8,733 bases of DNA from Pseudopedobacter sp038237895 (GTDB lineage: Bacteria; Bacteroidota; Bacteroidia; Sphingobacteriales; Sphingobacteriaceae): positions 1 to 8,733 of the forward strand of contig JBBRYE010000138.1 of NCBI GenBank assembly GCA_038237895.1, given 5' to 3'. Below the pieces are notes generated by a model. That model had not been told where the DNA came from. It was given only the letters and a program-made list of their open reading frames with translations, and searched no databases. Shown here one piece after another: positions 1 to 6,720 of this stretch. Each line of letters starts with the position of its first letter. Positions within the stretch are counted from its first letter, which is position 1. A program made the position numbers and the translations under genes.

Positions 1-40
1 GGCTATAACTTTTATTGTCTGATAAATTTGTAATACTCAA

Positions 41-114
41 CCAGAGACTGTGTCCTCACAGACCATTATTTTATATTTTGTTTCAGTCTGTGAGGACACA
101 GACCGAGGTTAAAC
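41..114. repeat. Palindromic REP/MITE-like repeat, copy 1
   Basis: Two 20-base arms (45-64 and 85-104) are near-perfect reverse complements, separated by a 20-base AT-rich spacer. Each arm is itself close to a palindrome (GTCTGTG and CACAGAC around a 4-base TCCT or AGGA centre), so the unit can fold as one long hairpin or two small ones. The unit recurs at 220-293 with a constant left-arm offset of 179 bases, and both copies end in GAGGT followed by TTAAAC or TAAAC. No ORF is present. This resembles REP or small MITE-like elements in Bacteroidota intergenic DNA. I see no transposase, so mobility is inference. Confidence 0.8.
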
Positions 115-119
115 CGTTT

Positions 120-211
120 CGTCATGTCGACTTTTCGGAGACATCTCACATTCAGGTTTGCCAAATTTAATGGCTACCTATTTATGAGACCTCTCGTTCC
201 TCGAGGTAACG
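120..211. repeat. Imperfect inverted-repeat element between the two palindromic units
   Basis: The ends CGTCATGTCGA (120-130) and TCGAGGTAACG (201-211) are imperfect reverse complements. Inner blocks also pair: GAGACATCTCA (138-148) against TGAGACCTCTC (185-195). The middle (about 150-184) is unpaired and has no ORF. The GTCAT-TCGA end style resembles short dispersed intergenic repeats known from Bacteroidota genomes. It sits exactly between the two larger palindromic units, which suggests nested or composite insertion. Whether it is an independent element is inference. Confidence 0.5.
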
Positions 212-219
212 CCGTTTTC

Positions 220-293
220 CCATGGTCTGTGTCCTCACAGACCATTAAATTTAAAGTTTCGGTCTGTGAGGAAACAGACCGAGGTAGTTAAAC
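220..293. repeat. Palindromic REP/MITE-like repeat, copy 2
   Basis: The left arm GGTCTGTGTCCTCACAGACC (224-243) is an 8-bp perfect stem with a TCCT loop. The right arm (261-280) is its reverse complement with one mismatch (A for C at 273). The spacer is 17 bases, three shorter than in copy 1. The right flank GAGGTAGTTAAAC matches the flank of copy 1 apart from a 3-base difference. The unit directly abuts the surviving fragment of the dehydrogenase pseudogene, so it lies at the truncation boundary. Confidence 0.82.
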
Positions 294-539
294 TGCCACT
301 GTTTCTAAATCAAAAAAGGAAACGGCTGTCTCTCAGGTTTTTATTTGTTTTGATGCTGATAAATTTGAAGGTAAGGATAGCATAATTGAGGAAATTTTAG
401 AATTTACTAAATCGGTAAACCTATTGAGGGTTCAACTATCCTTTATCCAGGAGAGGAAACTTTAAGGATTAGGAATGAAAATATGAAAAATGGAATTCCC
501 GTTGATGAAAAAATGTGGAATAATTTGATGAACTTATAA
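292..539 (+). pseudogene. C-terminal remnant of an Ldh_2-family (malate/L-lactate dehydrogenase type) oxidoreductase
   Basis: From about 292 one frame reads through QVFICFD (334-354) to KSVN (409-420). It would then end early at a stop (TAA, 463-465). Moving by one base at 420/421 restores a continuous match: IEGSTILYPGEETLRIRNEN, then KNGIPVDEKMWNNLMNL and a stop at 537-539. The YPGE-x-R-N-x-GIPVDE-W pattern is the characteristic C-terminus of the Ldh_2 family of NAD(P)-dependent 2-hydroxyacid dehydrogenases (malate, L-lactate, ureidoglycolate and diketogulonate-type enzymes). One missing C in the codon for a proline explains the shift. Only about 82 of the usual roughly 330-360 residues remain. 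An in-frame stop lies at 289-291, and the palindromic repeat occupies the position where upstream coding sequence should be. The product is certainly non-functional. The family call is confident; the exact substrate cannot be told. Confidence 0.8.
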
Positions 540-572
540 ATAAATAACTGTTGAAATAATCAAATCTTTAAT

Positions 573-947
573 ATGATAATTCTAAACTATATATATTTAT
601 GTATTTACAAGGTTTTTAAAATAACATCTAATAAATATGTTTTTGACTCACCTGAGAGTTATGCAATTGGATTTTTGTCTATAATGTATTTTTCTTCATT
701 TATTATTTTTGAAAATATTTATTTGAATGATACATTATTTTATGATAATAGGTGGAGAGGCTTTATTGGAGTGGTTTTTTTAATATTAATATTTGTTAGT
801 CAATTTATTTATTATTTAAAAAATGATAGATATAAGAAAATAGAAAAAAAGCTGGGAGGGAGTTTTTTAATTGGTTTGCTAATAATGATCTTCTGGGTGA
901 TTGCAGTTTACTGGTATATCAATTACAAATGGATTATAAAACAATGA
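573..947 (+). CDS. Small three-helix membrane protein of unknown function
   Basis: I do not recognise this 124-residue protein. Three hydrophobic segments are visible: about residues 31-48, 64-82 and 95-116. A charged, lysine-rich loop (about 83-94, NDRYKKIEKK) separates the last two. The positive charge of that loop favours a cytoplasmic location for it. There is no signal peptide cleavage motif, catalytic motif or lipobox. Base composition is very AT-rich, even against its neighbours, and codon use is dominated by ATA, AAA and TTT. The ATG at 573 has no Shine-Dalgarno, as is normal in Bacteroidota. It lies between a pseudogene and the promoter of the next operon, has no obvious partner, and may be accessory. 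It is likely expressed on its own. A spurious ORF is possible, but the clean helix-loop-helix pattern argues for a real gene. Confidence 0.6.
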   Translation: MIILNYIYLCIYKVFKITSNKYVFDSPESYAIGFLSIMYFSSFIIFENIYLNDTLFYDNRWRGFIGVVFLILIFVSQFIYYLKNDRYKKIEKKLGGSFLIGLLIMIFWVIAVYWYINYKWIIKQ

Positions 948-1015
948 TATTTAAAATAGAAAAATAAATAGTAATAAGATAAACAATCCTTTTCCAAAAA
1001 ATCGTTTCAAAGTTT

Positions 1016-1023
1016 TATATTTG
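1016..1023 (+). promoter_or_regulatory. Bacteroidota -7 promoter box for the BatA-dihydroorotase-like operon
   Basis: TATATTTG fits the Bacteroidota housekeeping -7 consensus TAnnTTTG exactly. It ends 6 bases before the ATG at 1030, so transcription would begin at or within a few bases of the start codon. No convincing -33 element was found; a weak T-rich stretch lies at 989-995. The box overlaps the TTG at 1021, which argues against that triplet being the translation start. Confidence 0.5.
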
Positions 1024-1029
1024 AAAATA

Positions 1030-3066
1030 ATGGGGTTTCTCTTTCCTGGGTTTCTTTTTGCATTGCTTTTGATTGCCATTCCGGTAATCATCCACCTCTT
1101 CAATTTTAGAAAATTTAAAAAGGTTTACTTCACCAATGTTAAGTTTTTAAAAGAAGCCCAACTTCAAACTTCTTCCACGCAAAAATTAAAAGAACGCTTA
1201 ATATTATTGAGCAGAATTTTAGCTATCATATTTTTGGTTTTAGCGTTTACTCAGCCTTATTTTAAAAGTAAAACTGATAAAAATGCCTTTAAAAATGCTG
1301 TGGTAAGCATTTATTTAGATAATTCATATTCTATGGAAGCCGTTAACAAAAACGGATCGTTATTAGATGAAGCCAAAAGAAATGTTAAAGAGTTAGCAGA
1401 TGCCTATTCTTTAAATGATAAATTTCAATTGTTTACCAATGATTTTAGCGGTAAACAACAACGTTTAATTACCAAAGAAGAACTGCTAAATGAGCTAAAT
1501 GATATTAGAATATCGCCAATTGTTAGGGATTATCAATCGATAATAAACACACAGCAAAATTTCTTGTTAAAACAGCAACAAGTAAAGCGAGAAGCGTATC
1601 TTATTTCCGATTTCCAGAAACAAAATCAAGGATTGTTAAAAAAAGATACTTCAATAAGTTTACACCTTATTCCGCTAACTGCTAACGATTTGCCGAATAT
1701 ATCTGTTGATTCTGTTTATTTTTTATCGCCCTTTCATCAACCTAATCAAAAGGAAAGTTTGGTTTATAAAGTCACCAATCATTCGGATCAAGATGCTGAA
1801 AATATCCCTGTAAAGTTGAATATTAATGGTTCACAAAAAGCAATTGCGAGTTTAAATATTAAACCAAATAGTTCTCAATCAGATACTTTAATTTTTTCTG
1901 GATTAAGTGGAGGTTGGCAAAAAGCAAAACTATCAATTAAGGATTATCCAATTGTTTTTGATGATGTTTTGAATTTCACCTTTGAAGTTAAAAATCAATT
2001 ACCAGTTTTAGGAATATTCGAAAATAGAGCACAACAAAACATCAAGATTGCTTATCGAACCGATGCTTTTTTTAAGTTTACCGAGGTTGATTTATCGCAA
2101 ATTAATTATAGTGGTTTAGGTAATCAGCAATTAATCATCTTAGAAAATCTAAAAAGCATTTCATCGGGTTTAACCCAACAGCTAAAACAATACTTGGGTA
2201 ATGGTGGCAGTATAACTGTTTTTATTCCTTTAGAAGCAGATTTAAACAGTTATCAATTATTTTTTAAAACCATCGGTACAGATTATCCAACTTCATTGGT
2301 TACTCAAAATATAAAAGCAAAAAAGATAGATTTAACACATCCTATTTTCACTGATATCTTTGAGCAAGCACCAAAAAATATAGATTTACCGGTTGCCAAT
2401 AAATATTTTAACAGTTCTAGTTTAACAAAAACCACCAAAGAAGTTGTAATAGTTGGGGATGGAAATGAAGCTTTATTTGATGCTTTTAAATTAGGAAGTG
2501 GAAAAGCGTATGTTTCTTTTATTCCAATTGAAAAAGAAGCTTCCAACTTATCTCAACACGCTTTATTTTTACCTATGCTTTTTAAAATGGCACTTTTAGC
2601 AGCCAAAGAGCAAAAATTATTTTATACAATTGGTAAAGATCAAGAAGTAGAAATTCCTAATTTCAATATCCCTGAAAATCAAAATATCATCATAAAAAAT
2701 AAAGAACTAGAAGTAATTCCAGAAGTGATAAAGAAACCTTCAGAAACGATGCTTTATTTTGCAGATCAGCTTAATAAGCAAGGGTTTTATGATGTATATT
2801 TAAAAGATAGTTTATTAGCTTCTTTTGCCTTAAATGAAGATAGAAGAGAATCTATTTTAAGGTTTTATAACAATAATGAATTATCGAAAATATTTGATAT
2901 CGATAATCTAAATATCTTAAAAACTAATTCTCAACCAATAGCTAAACAATTAGAAACTGCAAATTTTGGCATTAGTTTATGGAAACTTTGTATAATTTTA
3001 ACCATCTTGTTTTTATTGATAGAAATTTTATTAATCAGATTTTTTAAAGGTAAAAACATTAAATAG
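1030..3066 (+). CDS. BatA-domain / vWA-type membrane protein
   Basis: From the ATG at 1030 this is a 678-residue inner-membrane protein. The N-terminus (residues 1-80) is the BatA/aerotolerance-regulator N-terminal double anchor. A first helix (about 5-22) is followed by the family's HLFNFRKFKKVYFTNVKFL motif, then a second helix (about 57-77). A von Willebrand A-like domain follows, with a DxSxS MIDAS metal-site motif (D97, S99, S101) and a second acidic strand end at S193-D194. Residues about 220-320 look like an all-beta, Ig-like region, and about 325-500 like a glutamine-amidotransferase-type flavodoxin-like fold. A last helix (about 648-670) anchors the C-terminus before a short basic tail. 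The family is widespread in Bacteroidota and is annotated from the Bat (Bacteroides aerotolerance) proteins; its molecular role is not established. I prefer ATG 1030 over TTG 1021 because the TTG lies inside the probable -7 box. It heads a four-gene operon, with only 11 bases to the next gene. Confidence 0.88.
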   Translation: MGFLFPGFLFALLLIAIPVIIHLFNFRKFKKVYFTNVKFLKEAQLQTSSTQKLKERLILLSRILAIIFLVLAFTQPYFKSKTDKNAFKNAVVSIYLDNSYSMEAVNKNGSLLDEAKRNVKELADAYSLNDKFQLFTNDFSGKQQRLITKEELLNELNDIRISPIVRDYQSIINTQQNFLLKQQQVKREAYLISDFQKQNQGLLKKDTSISLHLIPLTANDLPNISVDSVYFLSPFHQPNQKESLVYKVTNHSDQDAENIPVKLNINGSQKAIASLNIKPNSSQSDTLIFSGLSGGWQKAKLSIKDYPIVFDDVLNFTFEVKNQLPVLGIFENRAQQNIKIAYRTDAFFKFTEVDLSQINYSGLGNQQLIILENLKSISSGLTQQLKQYLGNGGSITVFIPLEADLNSYQLFFKTIGTDYPTSLVTQNIKAKKIDLTHPIFTDIFEQAPKNIDLPVANKYFNSSSLTKTTKEVVIVGDGNEALFDAFKLGSGKAYVSFIPIEKEASNLSQHALFLPMLFKMALLAAKEQKLFYTIGKDQEVEIPNFNIPENQNIIIKNKELEVIPEVIKKPSETMLYFADQLNKQGFYDVYLKDSLLASFALNEDRRESILRFYNNNELSKIFDIDNLNILKTNSQPIAKQLETANFGISLWKLCIILTILFLLIEILLIRFFKGKNIK

Positions 3067-3077
3067 CATAATTTAAA

Positions 3078-4337
3078 ATGAGTAAATCAATCCAAATTAA
3101 ATCTTGTAAAATTATCGATCCAAACTCCTCATTTAATCAACAAGTTGTTGATGTTTTAATTGAAGCGGGGGTAATTTCTAAAATTGGCAAGGATTTAATT
3201 TTTGATGGGGATTTTATTGATGGCACAGGAAAACTATTAGCTCCAGGTTTTTTTGATATGAATGTAAGTTTTGGAGAACCAGGTTTAGAAACTAAAGAAG
3301 ATTTTGAAACAGGTAGCAAAGCTGCAATGGCTGGTGGTTTTACAGGCTTGGGTATTATGCCTCATAACTCACCCACAACCGATTCTAAATCTCAAATAGA
3401 ATTTTTAATTAATAAGGCAAAAGGTAATTTAATAGATATTTATCCTTATGGTTGTGTTTCGCAAAAGCGAGAAGGTAAAGATTTAGCCGAGCTTTTTGAT
3501 ATGAAAAATTCGGGAGCAATTGCCTTTACAGATGGTGATAAACCTATTCAAGATGCTGGATTGATGGAAAGAGCTTTGCTTTATGCCAAAGGTTTTGATG
3601 CCCTGATTTTATCTTATCCAGAAGATGAATCTATCGCCGGTAAGGCAAAAATGAATGAAGGCGCCATGAGTACGCTTTTAGGAATGAAAGGCATCCCTAA
3701 TTTAGCAGAAGAATTAATGGTGGTGAGAGATTTATATTTAGCAGAGTACACCGAATCTAAAGTTCATTTTTCTACTATTTCAACCGCTCATTCTGTCGAA
3801 TTAATTAAAGCAGCTAAGAAAAAAGGTTTAAAAGTTACTTGCGATGTTGCTGCTCATCATTTGGTGTTAACTGATGAAGCTGTATCAGATTTTGATAGTA
3901 ACTATAAAGTTAAACCACCTTTACGGATTGATAAGGATGTTAAAGCTTTAATAAAAGGCTTAAAAGAAGGTGTTATAGATGTTGTTGTTTCTCAACATAA
4001 ACCTCAAGAAATTGAATTTAAAGAAGTTGAGTTTGAAATTGCTAGTTATGGCATAATTGGTTTACAAACTGTTTTACCATTAATGTTTAAAGCAGGACTA
4101 AGTCCAGAAGAAATTGTAGAAAAACTGAGTATCAAACCAAGAGAGATTTTAGAAATCGCAATCCCGAAAATTGAAGAGAATGAAAAAGCAAATTTGGTTT
4201 TGTTTAATGAGGAAGAATGGGATTATAATGAACATAGAAACTATTCTAAATCTGCAAATACTCCATTTTTAAATCAACAACTAAAAGGAAAAATTTGGCT
4301 AACTTGTAATAATAATCAAGTATTTGAATCTAATTAA
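3078..4337 (+). CDS. Dihydroorotase-like protein lacking catalytic metal ligands (pseudo-enzyme)
   Basis: This 419-residue protein has the full class I dihydroorotase/amidohydrolase architecture: an N-terminal beta-sandwich strand set, LLAPGFFDMNV at the barrel start, AGGFTG, MNEG, STAHSVELI, and a C-terminal urease-like tail. Dihydroorotase interconverts carbamoyl aspartate and dihydroorotate in pyrimidine synthesis. Here the catalytic residues are replaced. The HxH pair becomes N62 and S64 (DMNVS instead of DMHVH). The histidine of the AHCED motif becomes Y180. The histidine of the HxxHVST motif becomes T233. The catalytic aspartate of TDHAPH becomes Q306 (SQHKPQ). D152, in the position of the bridging aspartate, seems to remain. 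It therefore should not bind the usual zinc pair or catalyse the reaction. Inactive dihydroorotase homologues are known to serve as structural partners of aspartate transcarbamoylase in other bacteria; whether this one does so is inference. No pyrimidine gene is adjacent. It lies 11 bases downstream of the BatA-type gene. Confidence 0.88.
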   Translation: MSKSIQIKSCKIIDPNSSFNQQVVDVLIEAGVISKIGKDLIFDGDFIDGTGKLLAPGFFDMNVSFGEPGLETKEDFETGSKAAMAGGFTGLGIMPHNSPTTDSKSQIEFLINKAKGNLIDIYPYGCVSQKREGKDLAELFDMKNSGAIAFTDGDKPIQDAGLMERALLYAKGFDALILSYPEDESIAGKAKMNEGAMSTLLGMKGIPNLAEELMVVRDLYLAEYTESKVHFSTISTAHSVELIKAAKKKGLKVTCDVAAHHLVLTDEAVSDFDSNYKVKPPLRIDKDVKALIKGLKEGVIDVVVSQHKPQEIEFKEVEFEIASYGIIGLQTVLPLMFKAGLSPEEIVEKLSIKPREILEIAIPKIEENEKANLVLFNEEEWDYNEHRNYSKSANTPFLNQQLKGKIWLTCNNNQVFESN

Positions 4338-4354
4338 TTACGATCTTAAATTAT

Positions 4355-5023
4355 ATGGATAATAAAGTAAAAAATGCATTAGAAAGTTTGTTTAATACTT
4401 TCACAGCTTTAGAAAATGTATCTGGGCAACAGGAACTTAGCAAGTTAAATCAACTTTTTAATGGCGATGAAGACTTTATGACCAAGTTAATGTTGATGGA
4501 TAAAGTTTTTGATGATGCCCCAAAATTGGATGCTTTACGCGAAGTTACATTTGATTTATTATTGATTAATTTTTTTGCAGAGGATGCCAAAAAATTGGAT
4601 GAAGATTATTTAGACTCGCCAGAATGGGAAAAAATTGAAGAAGAAACTTTAGATAGGGGAACAGAATTGCTAAATCTGTTACTTTATTTAAACGAATGCG
4701 ACGATGAAGATATAGAACCCTCTCTAGAAGATTATTTGAAAGAGTTTTTATTGGTAGAAGAAGACGAGTTTCAAGATGAACACAGAATTTATGAAGAAGT
4801 AATTGCGAACCAAATGTTAATGGAAAGCAGCATTGAAGAGATTGCCAGGGTTTCCAAAAGTTTAGATGAAGAATCTGAAATTAGAGAAATATTTTACCCA
4901 ATGATGGCTTTCTTTTACGATACACAACCTTCTGATGCAGATATTAAAAAAATTAAAGATTTAAGTGAAGACCCTGCTTTTGATGCAGCAATCCTATCTT
5001 TAATCCTAAGCTTTAATCAATAA
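4355..5023 (+). CDS. Highly acidic cytoplasmic protein of unknown function
   Basis: I do not recognise a family for this 222-residue protein. It has no signal peptide, membrane segment or metal-binding motif. About 58 residues (26%) are Asp or Glu, concentrated in residues 75-165 (for example NECDDEDIEPSLEDYLKEF and VEEDEFQDEH). The pattern of leucine-rich heptad-like stretches and few prolines suggests an all-alpha protein, possibly a helical-repeat scaffold. It begins 17 bases after the dihydroorotase-like gene and ends 26 bases before the DUF4199 gene, so it should be co-transcribed with both. Its strong negative charge suits protein-protein contact with basic surfaces, such as the basic tails of its membrane-protein neighbours, but that is speculation. 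Real coding status is well supported by length, spacing and ordinary codon use. Confidence 0.85.
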   Translation: MDNKVKNALESLFNTFTALENVSGQQELSKLNQLFNGDEDFMTKLMLMDKVFDDAPKLDALREVTFDLLLINFFAEDAKKLDEDYLDSPEWEKIEEETLDRGTELLNLLLYLNECDDEDIEPSLEDYLKEFLLVEEDEFQDEHRIYEEVIANQMLMESSIEEIARVSKSLDEESEIREIFYPMMAFFYDTQPSDADIKKIKDLSEDPAFDAAILSLILSFNQ

Positions 5024-5049
5024 TTATTAATCAAACCTTAAACACTCAA

Positions 5050-5607
5050 ATGGACAATTTAAACAAAAATGCAATCAACAATGGGATAATTATTGCTGTA
5101 ATTACCATTGCAATTCAACTTTTAACGTATTATGCAGCTCCTCAATTATTGGGTGCTACATGGTATGGTATCGTAATCTCACTATTATCGTTAGTGATTT
5201 ACATTGTTTTTACCTTAGATTTAAGAAAAAAAATTGGTGGTTTTTGGACATTTAAACAAGCCTTAACAGGTATTTTTATAATGTCATTGTTAGCTAATGT
5301 AGTTTCAAGTGTTGTCAATTTTATATTCTATAAATTTATCGAGCCAAATGCTTATGATAAAGTTAAAGATTATGTAACTGAAGGTTTGACCGCAACTTTT
5401 GAAAAAATGGGAATGAGCGGTGCAGCAATGGATGAGGCCATTGAAAAAGCAACTGAAAGTTTAAAATCTCAATATCAACCGGGTCCTTTAGATTTCTTAA
5501 AAAATATTGCAATTGCAATTTTGATAGGATTTGTATTATCATTAATTTTTGCCGCTATCTTTAAAAGAAATCCTCCAATGTTTGCACCAGTAGAAGAAGC
5601 AGAATAG
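5050..5607 (+). CDS. DUF4199 domain-containing membrane protein
   Basis: This 185-residue protein fits the Bacteroidota-specific DUF4199 family. Four membrane segments are visible at about residues 11-30, 36-56, 73-95 and 150-171. The GGFWTFKQAL stretch (63-72) before the third helix is typical of the family. Between helices three and four is an amphipathic region of about 50 residues (YDKVKDYVTEGLTATFEKMG onward) that probably lies outside the bilayer. No enzymatic motif is apparent, and the function of the family is unknown. It is the last gene before a strong terminator, so it probably closes the operon that begins with the BatA-type gene. DUF4199 genes often occur close to polyprenyl-phosphate-type glycosyltransferases, as here, which may hint at an envelope role. 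Confidence 0.87.
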   Translation: MDNLNKNAINNGIIIAVITIAIQLLTYYAAPQLLGATWYGIVISLLSLVIYIVFTLDLRKKIGGFWTFKQALTGIFIMSLLANVVSSVVNFIFYKFIEPNAYDKVKDYVTEGLTATFEKMGMSGAAMDEAIEKATESLKSQYQPGPLDFLKNIAIAILIGFVLSLIFAAIFKRNPPMFAPVEEAE

Positions 5608-5618
5608 CACAAAATTTT

Positions 5619-5626
5619 TATATTTG
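5619..5626 (+). promoter_or_regulatory. TATATTTG box just upstream of a terminator (possible -7 element)
   Basis: This is an exact match to TAnnTTTG, lying between the DUF4199 stop codon and the hairpin at 5637-5671. A transcript from it would be only about 35-45 bases long before termination. It may be chance in such AT-rich DNA, and no -33 box is evident. Confidence 0.2.
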
Positions 5627-5636
5627 ATAAAATTAT

Positions 5637-5671
5637 AAAAACGCTTTATGTTAAACATTTAGCGTTTTTTT
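5637..5671 (+). terminator. Rho-independent terminator of the four-gene operon
   Basis: AAAAACGCT (5637-5645) pairs perfectly with AGCGTTTTT (5661-5669). An inner ATGT/ACAT stem extends it after a two-base mismatch, with a TAA loop. The right arm runs into seven consecutive T residues. The A-tract before the stem makes it potentially bidirectional. It sits 30 bases after the DUF4199 stop codon and separates that operon from the glycosyltransferase gene. Confidence 0.85.
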
Positions 5672-5680
5672 ATTTTTAAA

Positions 5681-5710
5681 ATTGCTCTTGGCTTTTTGCC
5701 TGTAGCTTTA
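5681..5710 (+). promoter_or_regulatory. Possible promoter for the first glycosyltransferase
   Basis: ATTG at 5681-5684 could act as a -33 element. TAGCTTTA at 5703-5710 matches seven of eight positions of the -7 consensus TAnnTTTG in a lenient reading, after an 18-base spacer. The start codon at 5722 would follow within about 10 bases of the transcription start. A new promoter is expected here because a strong terminator lies immediately upstream. Confidence 0.3.
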
Positions 5711-5721
5711 AGCTTTATAAA

Positions 5722-6678
5722 ATGGATATTTCTATAGTAGTACCGGCATATAATGAAGTAGAATCTTTACCAGAACTAACAGATTGGATAAGAAAAGTGA
5801 TGCAAGAAAAATCATTTTCTTACGAGATTTTGATTATTGATGACGGCAGTAACGATGGTACTTTTGATAAAATTGAAGAATTGCATCAAAACCATGCAGC
5901 AGTTAAAGGCATAAAATTTAGACGAAATTATGGTAAATCTGCAGCTTTAAATGTGGGCTTTGCAGCCACACAAGGTGAAGTAGTTATTACAATGGATGCA
6001 GATTTGCAAGATTCTCCTGATGAAATTCCAGAATTATATAGAAGGATTAAAGAAGAAAAATTAGATTTAATTTCTGGTTGGAAAAAGAAACGTTATGATC
6101 CATTAAGTAAAACTATCCCTACAAAATTTTTTAATGCCGCTACCAGAAAAATGTCTGGAATTAATAACCTTCACGATTTTAATTGCGGTTTAAAAGCTTA
6201 CCGAAAAGAGGTAGTTAAAAATATTGAAGTTTATGGCGAAATGCATAGATATATTCCTGTACTGGCAAAATGGGCAGGTTTTCATAAAATAGAAGAACAA
6301 ATTGTAGAACATAGAGCAAGAAAATACGGAACCACAAAATTTGGCTTTAGCCGATTTATAAACGGATTTCTAGATTTACTATCGATATTTTTTGTTGGGA
6401 AATTTGGTAAAAGACCGATGCACTTTTTTGGTACAATGGGTGTTTTAAGTTTTTTACTTGGAACCATCATGGCACTTTGGATTATCGGCGAAAAGCTTTA
6501 CCATATTGCAGCGCATATTAAATTGCAAAGAGAAATTACTGATCAACCTTTATTTTATATTGCTTTGGTAGCCGTGATTTTAGGCAGTCAGCTATTTTTA
6601 ACAGGCTTTGTTGCAGAATTGGTTTCCAGAAATTCTATAACTAGAAATAACTATCAAATAGAGAGAGAGATTTTGTAA
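5722..6678 (+). CDS. Polyprenyl-phosphate-type GT2 glycosyltransferase
   Basis: This 318-residue enzyme belongs to glycosyltransferase family 2, in the dolichyl-phosphate-mannose-synthase-like / GtrB-like group. Such enzymes transfer a sugar from a nucleotide donor to undecaprenyl phosphate at the cytoplasmic face of the inner membrane, supplying a lipid-linked sugar for modification of lipid A, O-antigen or other envelope glycans. The GT-A domain opens with ISIVVPAYNE (3-12), has IIDDGSNDGT (38-47), the lipid-phosphate-GT hallmark FRRNYGKSAALNVGF (66-80), and the DxD metal/nucleotide site DAD at 92-94 within MDADLQDSPDEIP. FNCGLKAYRKE (153-163) and HRARKYGTTKF (197-207) are also typical. Two C-terminal helices (about 233-256 and 277-300) anchor it. 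All key motifs are intact and the length is normal. It stands after a terminator, so it is a separate transcription unit from the upstream operon. The sugar cannot be predicted. Confidence 0.92.
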   Translation: MDISIVVPAYNEVESLPELTDWIRKVMQEKSFSYEILIIDDGSNDGTFDKIEELHQNHAAVKGIKFRRNYGKSAALNVGFAATQGEVVITMDADLQDSPDEIPELYRRIKEEKLDLISGWKKKRYDPLSKTIPTKFFNAATRKMSGINNLHDFNCGLKAYRKEVVKNIEVYGEMHRYIPVLAKWAGFHKIEEQIVEHRARKYGTTKFGFSRFINGFLDLLSIFFVGKFGKRPMHFFGTMGVLSFLLGTIMALWIIGEKLYHIAAHIKLQREITDQPLFYIALVAVILGSQLFLTGFVAELVSRNSITRNNYQIEREIL

Positions 6679-6720
6679 AATCCAAAAACTTCATATCGTC
6701 TTTTAAAGAAATGTAATTCT

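Noticed and set aside
41..294. CRISPR array
   Set aside because: There are only two repeat copies, internally palindromic with unequal spacers, about 180 bases apart and with no cas genes. The pattern is that of dispersed palindromic elements.
1021..1029. TTG at 1021 as start of the BatA-type protein
   Set aside because: It lies inside the probable -7 box, and the family N-terminus (MGFLFPGF) begins naturally at the ATG at 1030.
2304..2546. 80-residue open frame on the minus strand within the BatA-type gene
   Set aside because: It lies wholly inside a well-supported gene and has no domain character; it is a shadow frame.
6660..6670. Run of GA dinucleotides at the end of the first glycosyltransferase, as a possible phase-variation repeat
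   Set aside because: There are only about five units, and a slip there would change just the last residues, so there is little scope for on/off switching.
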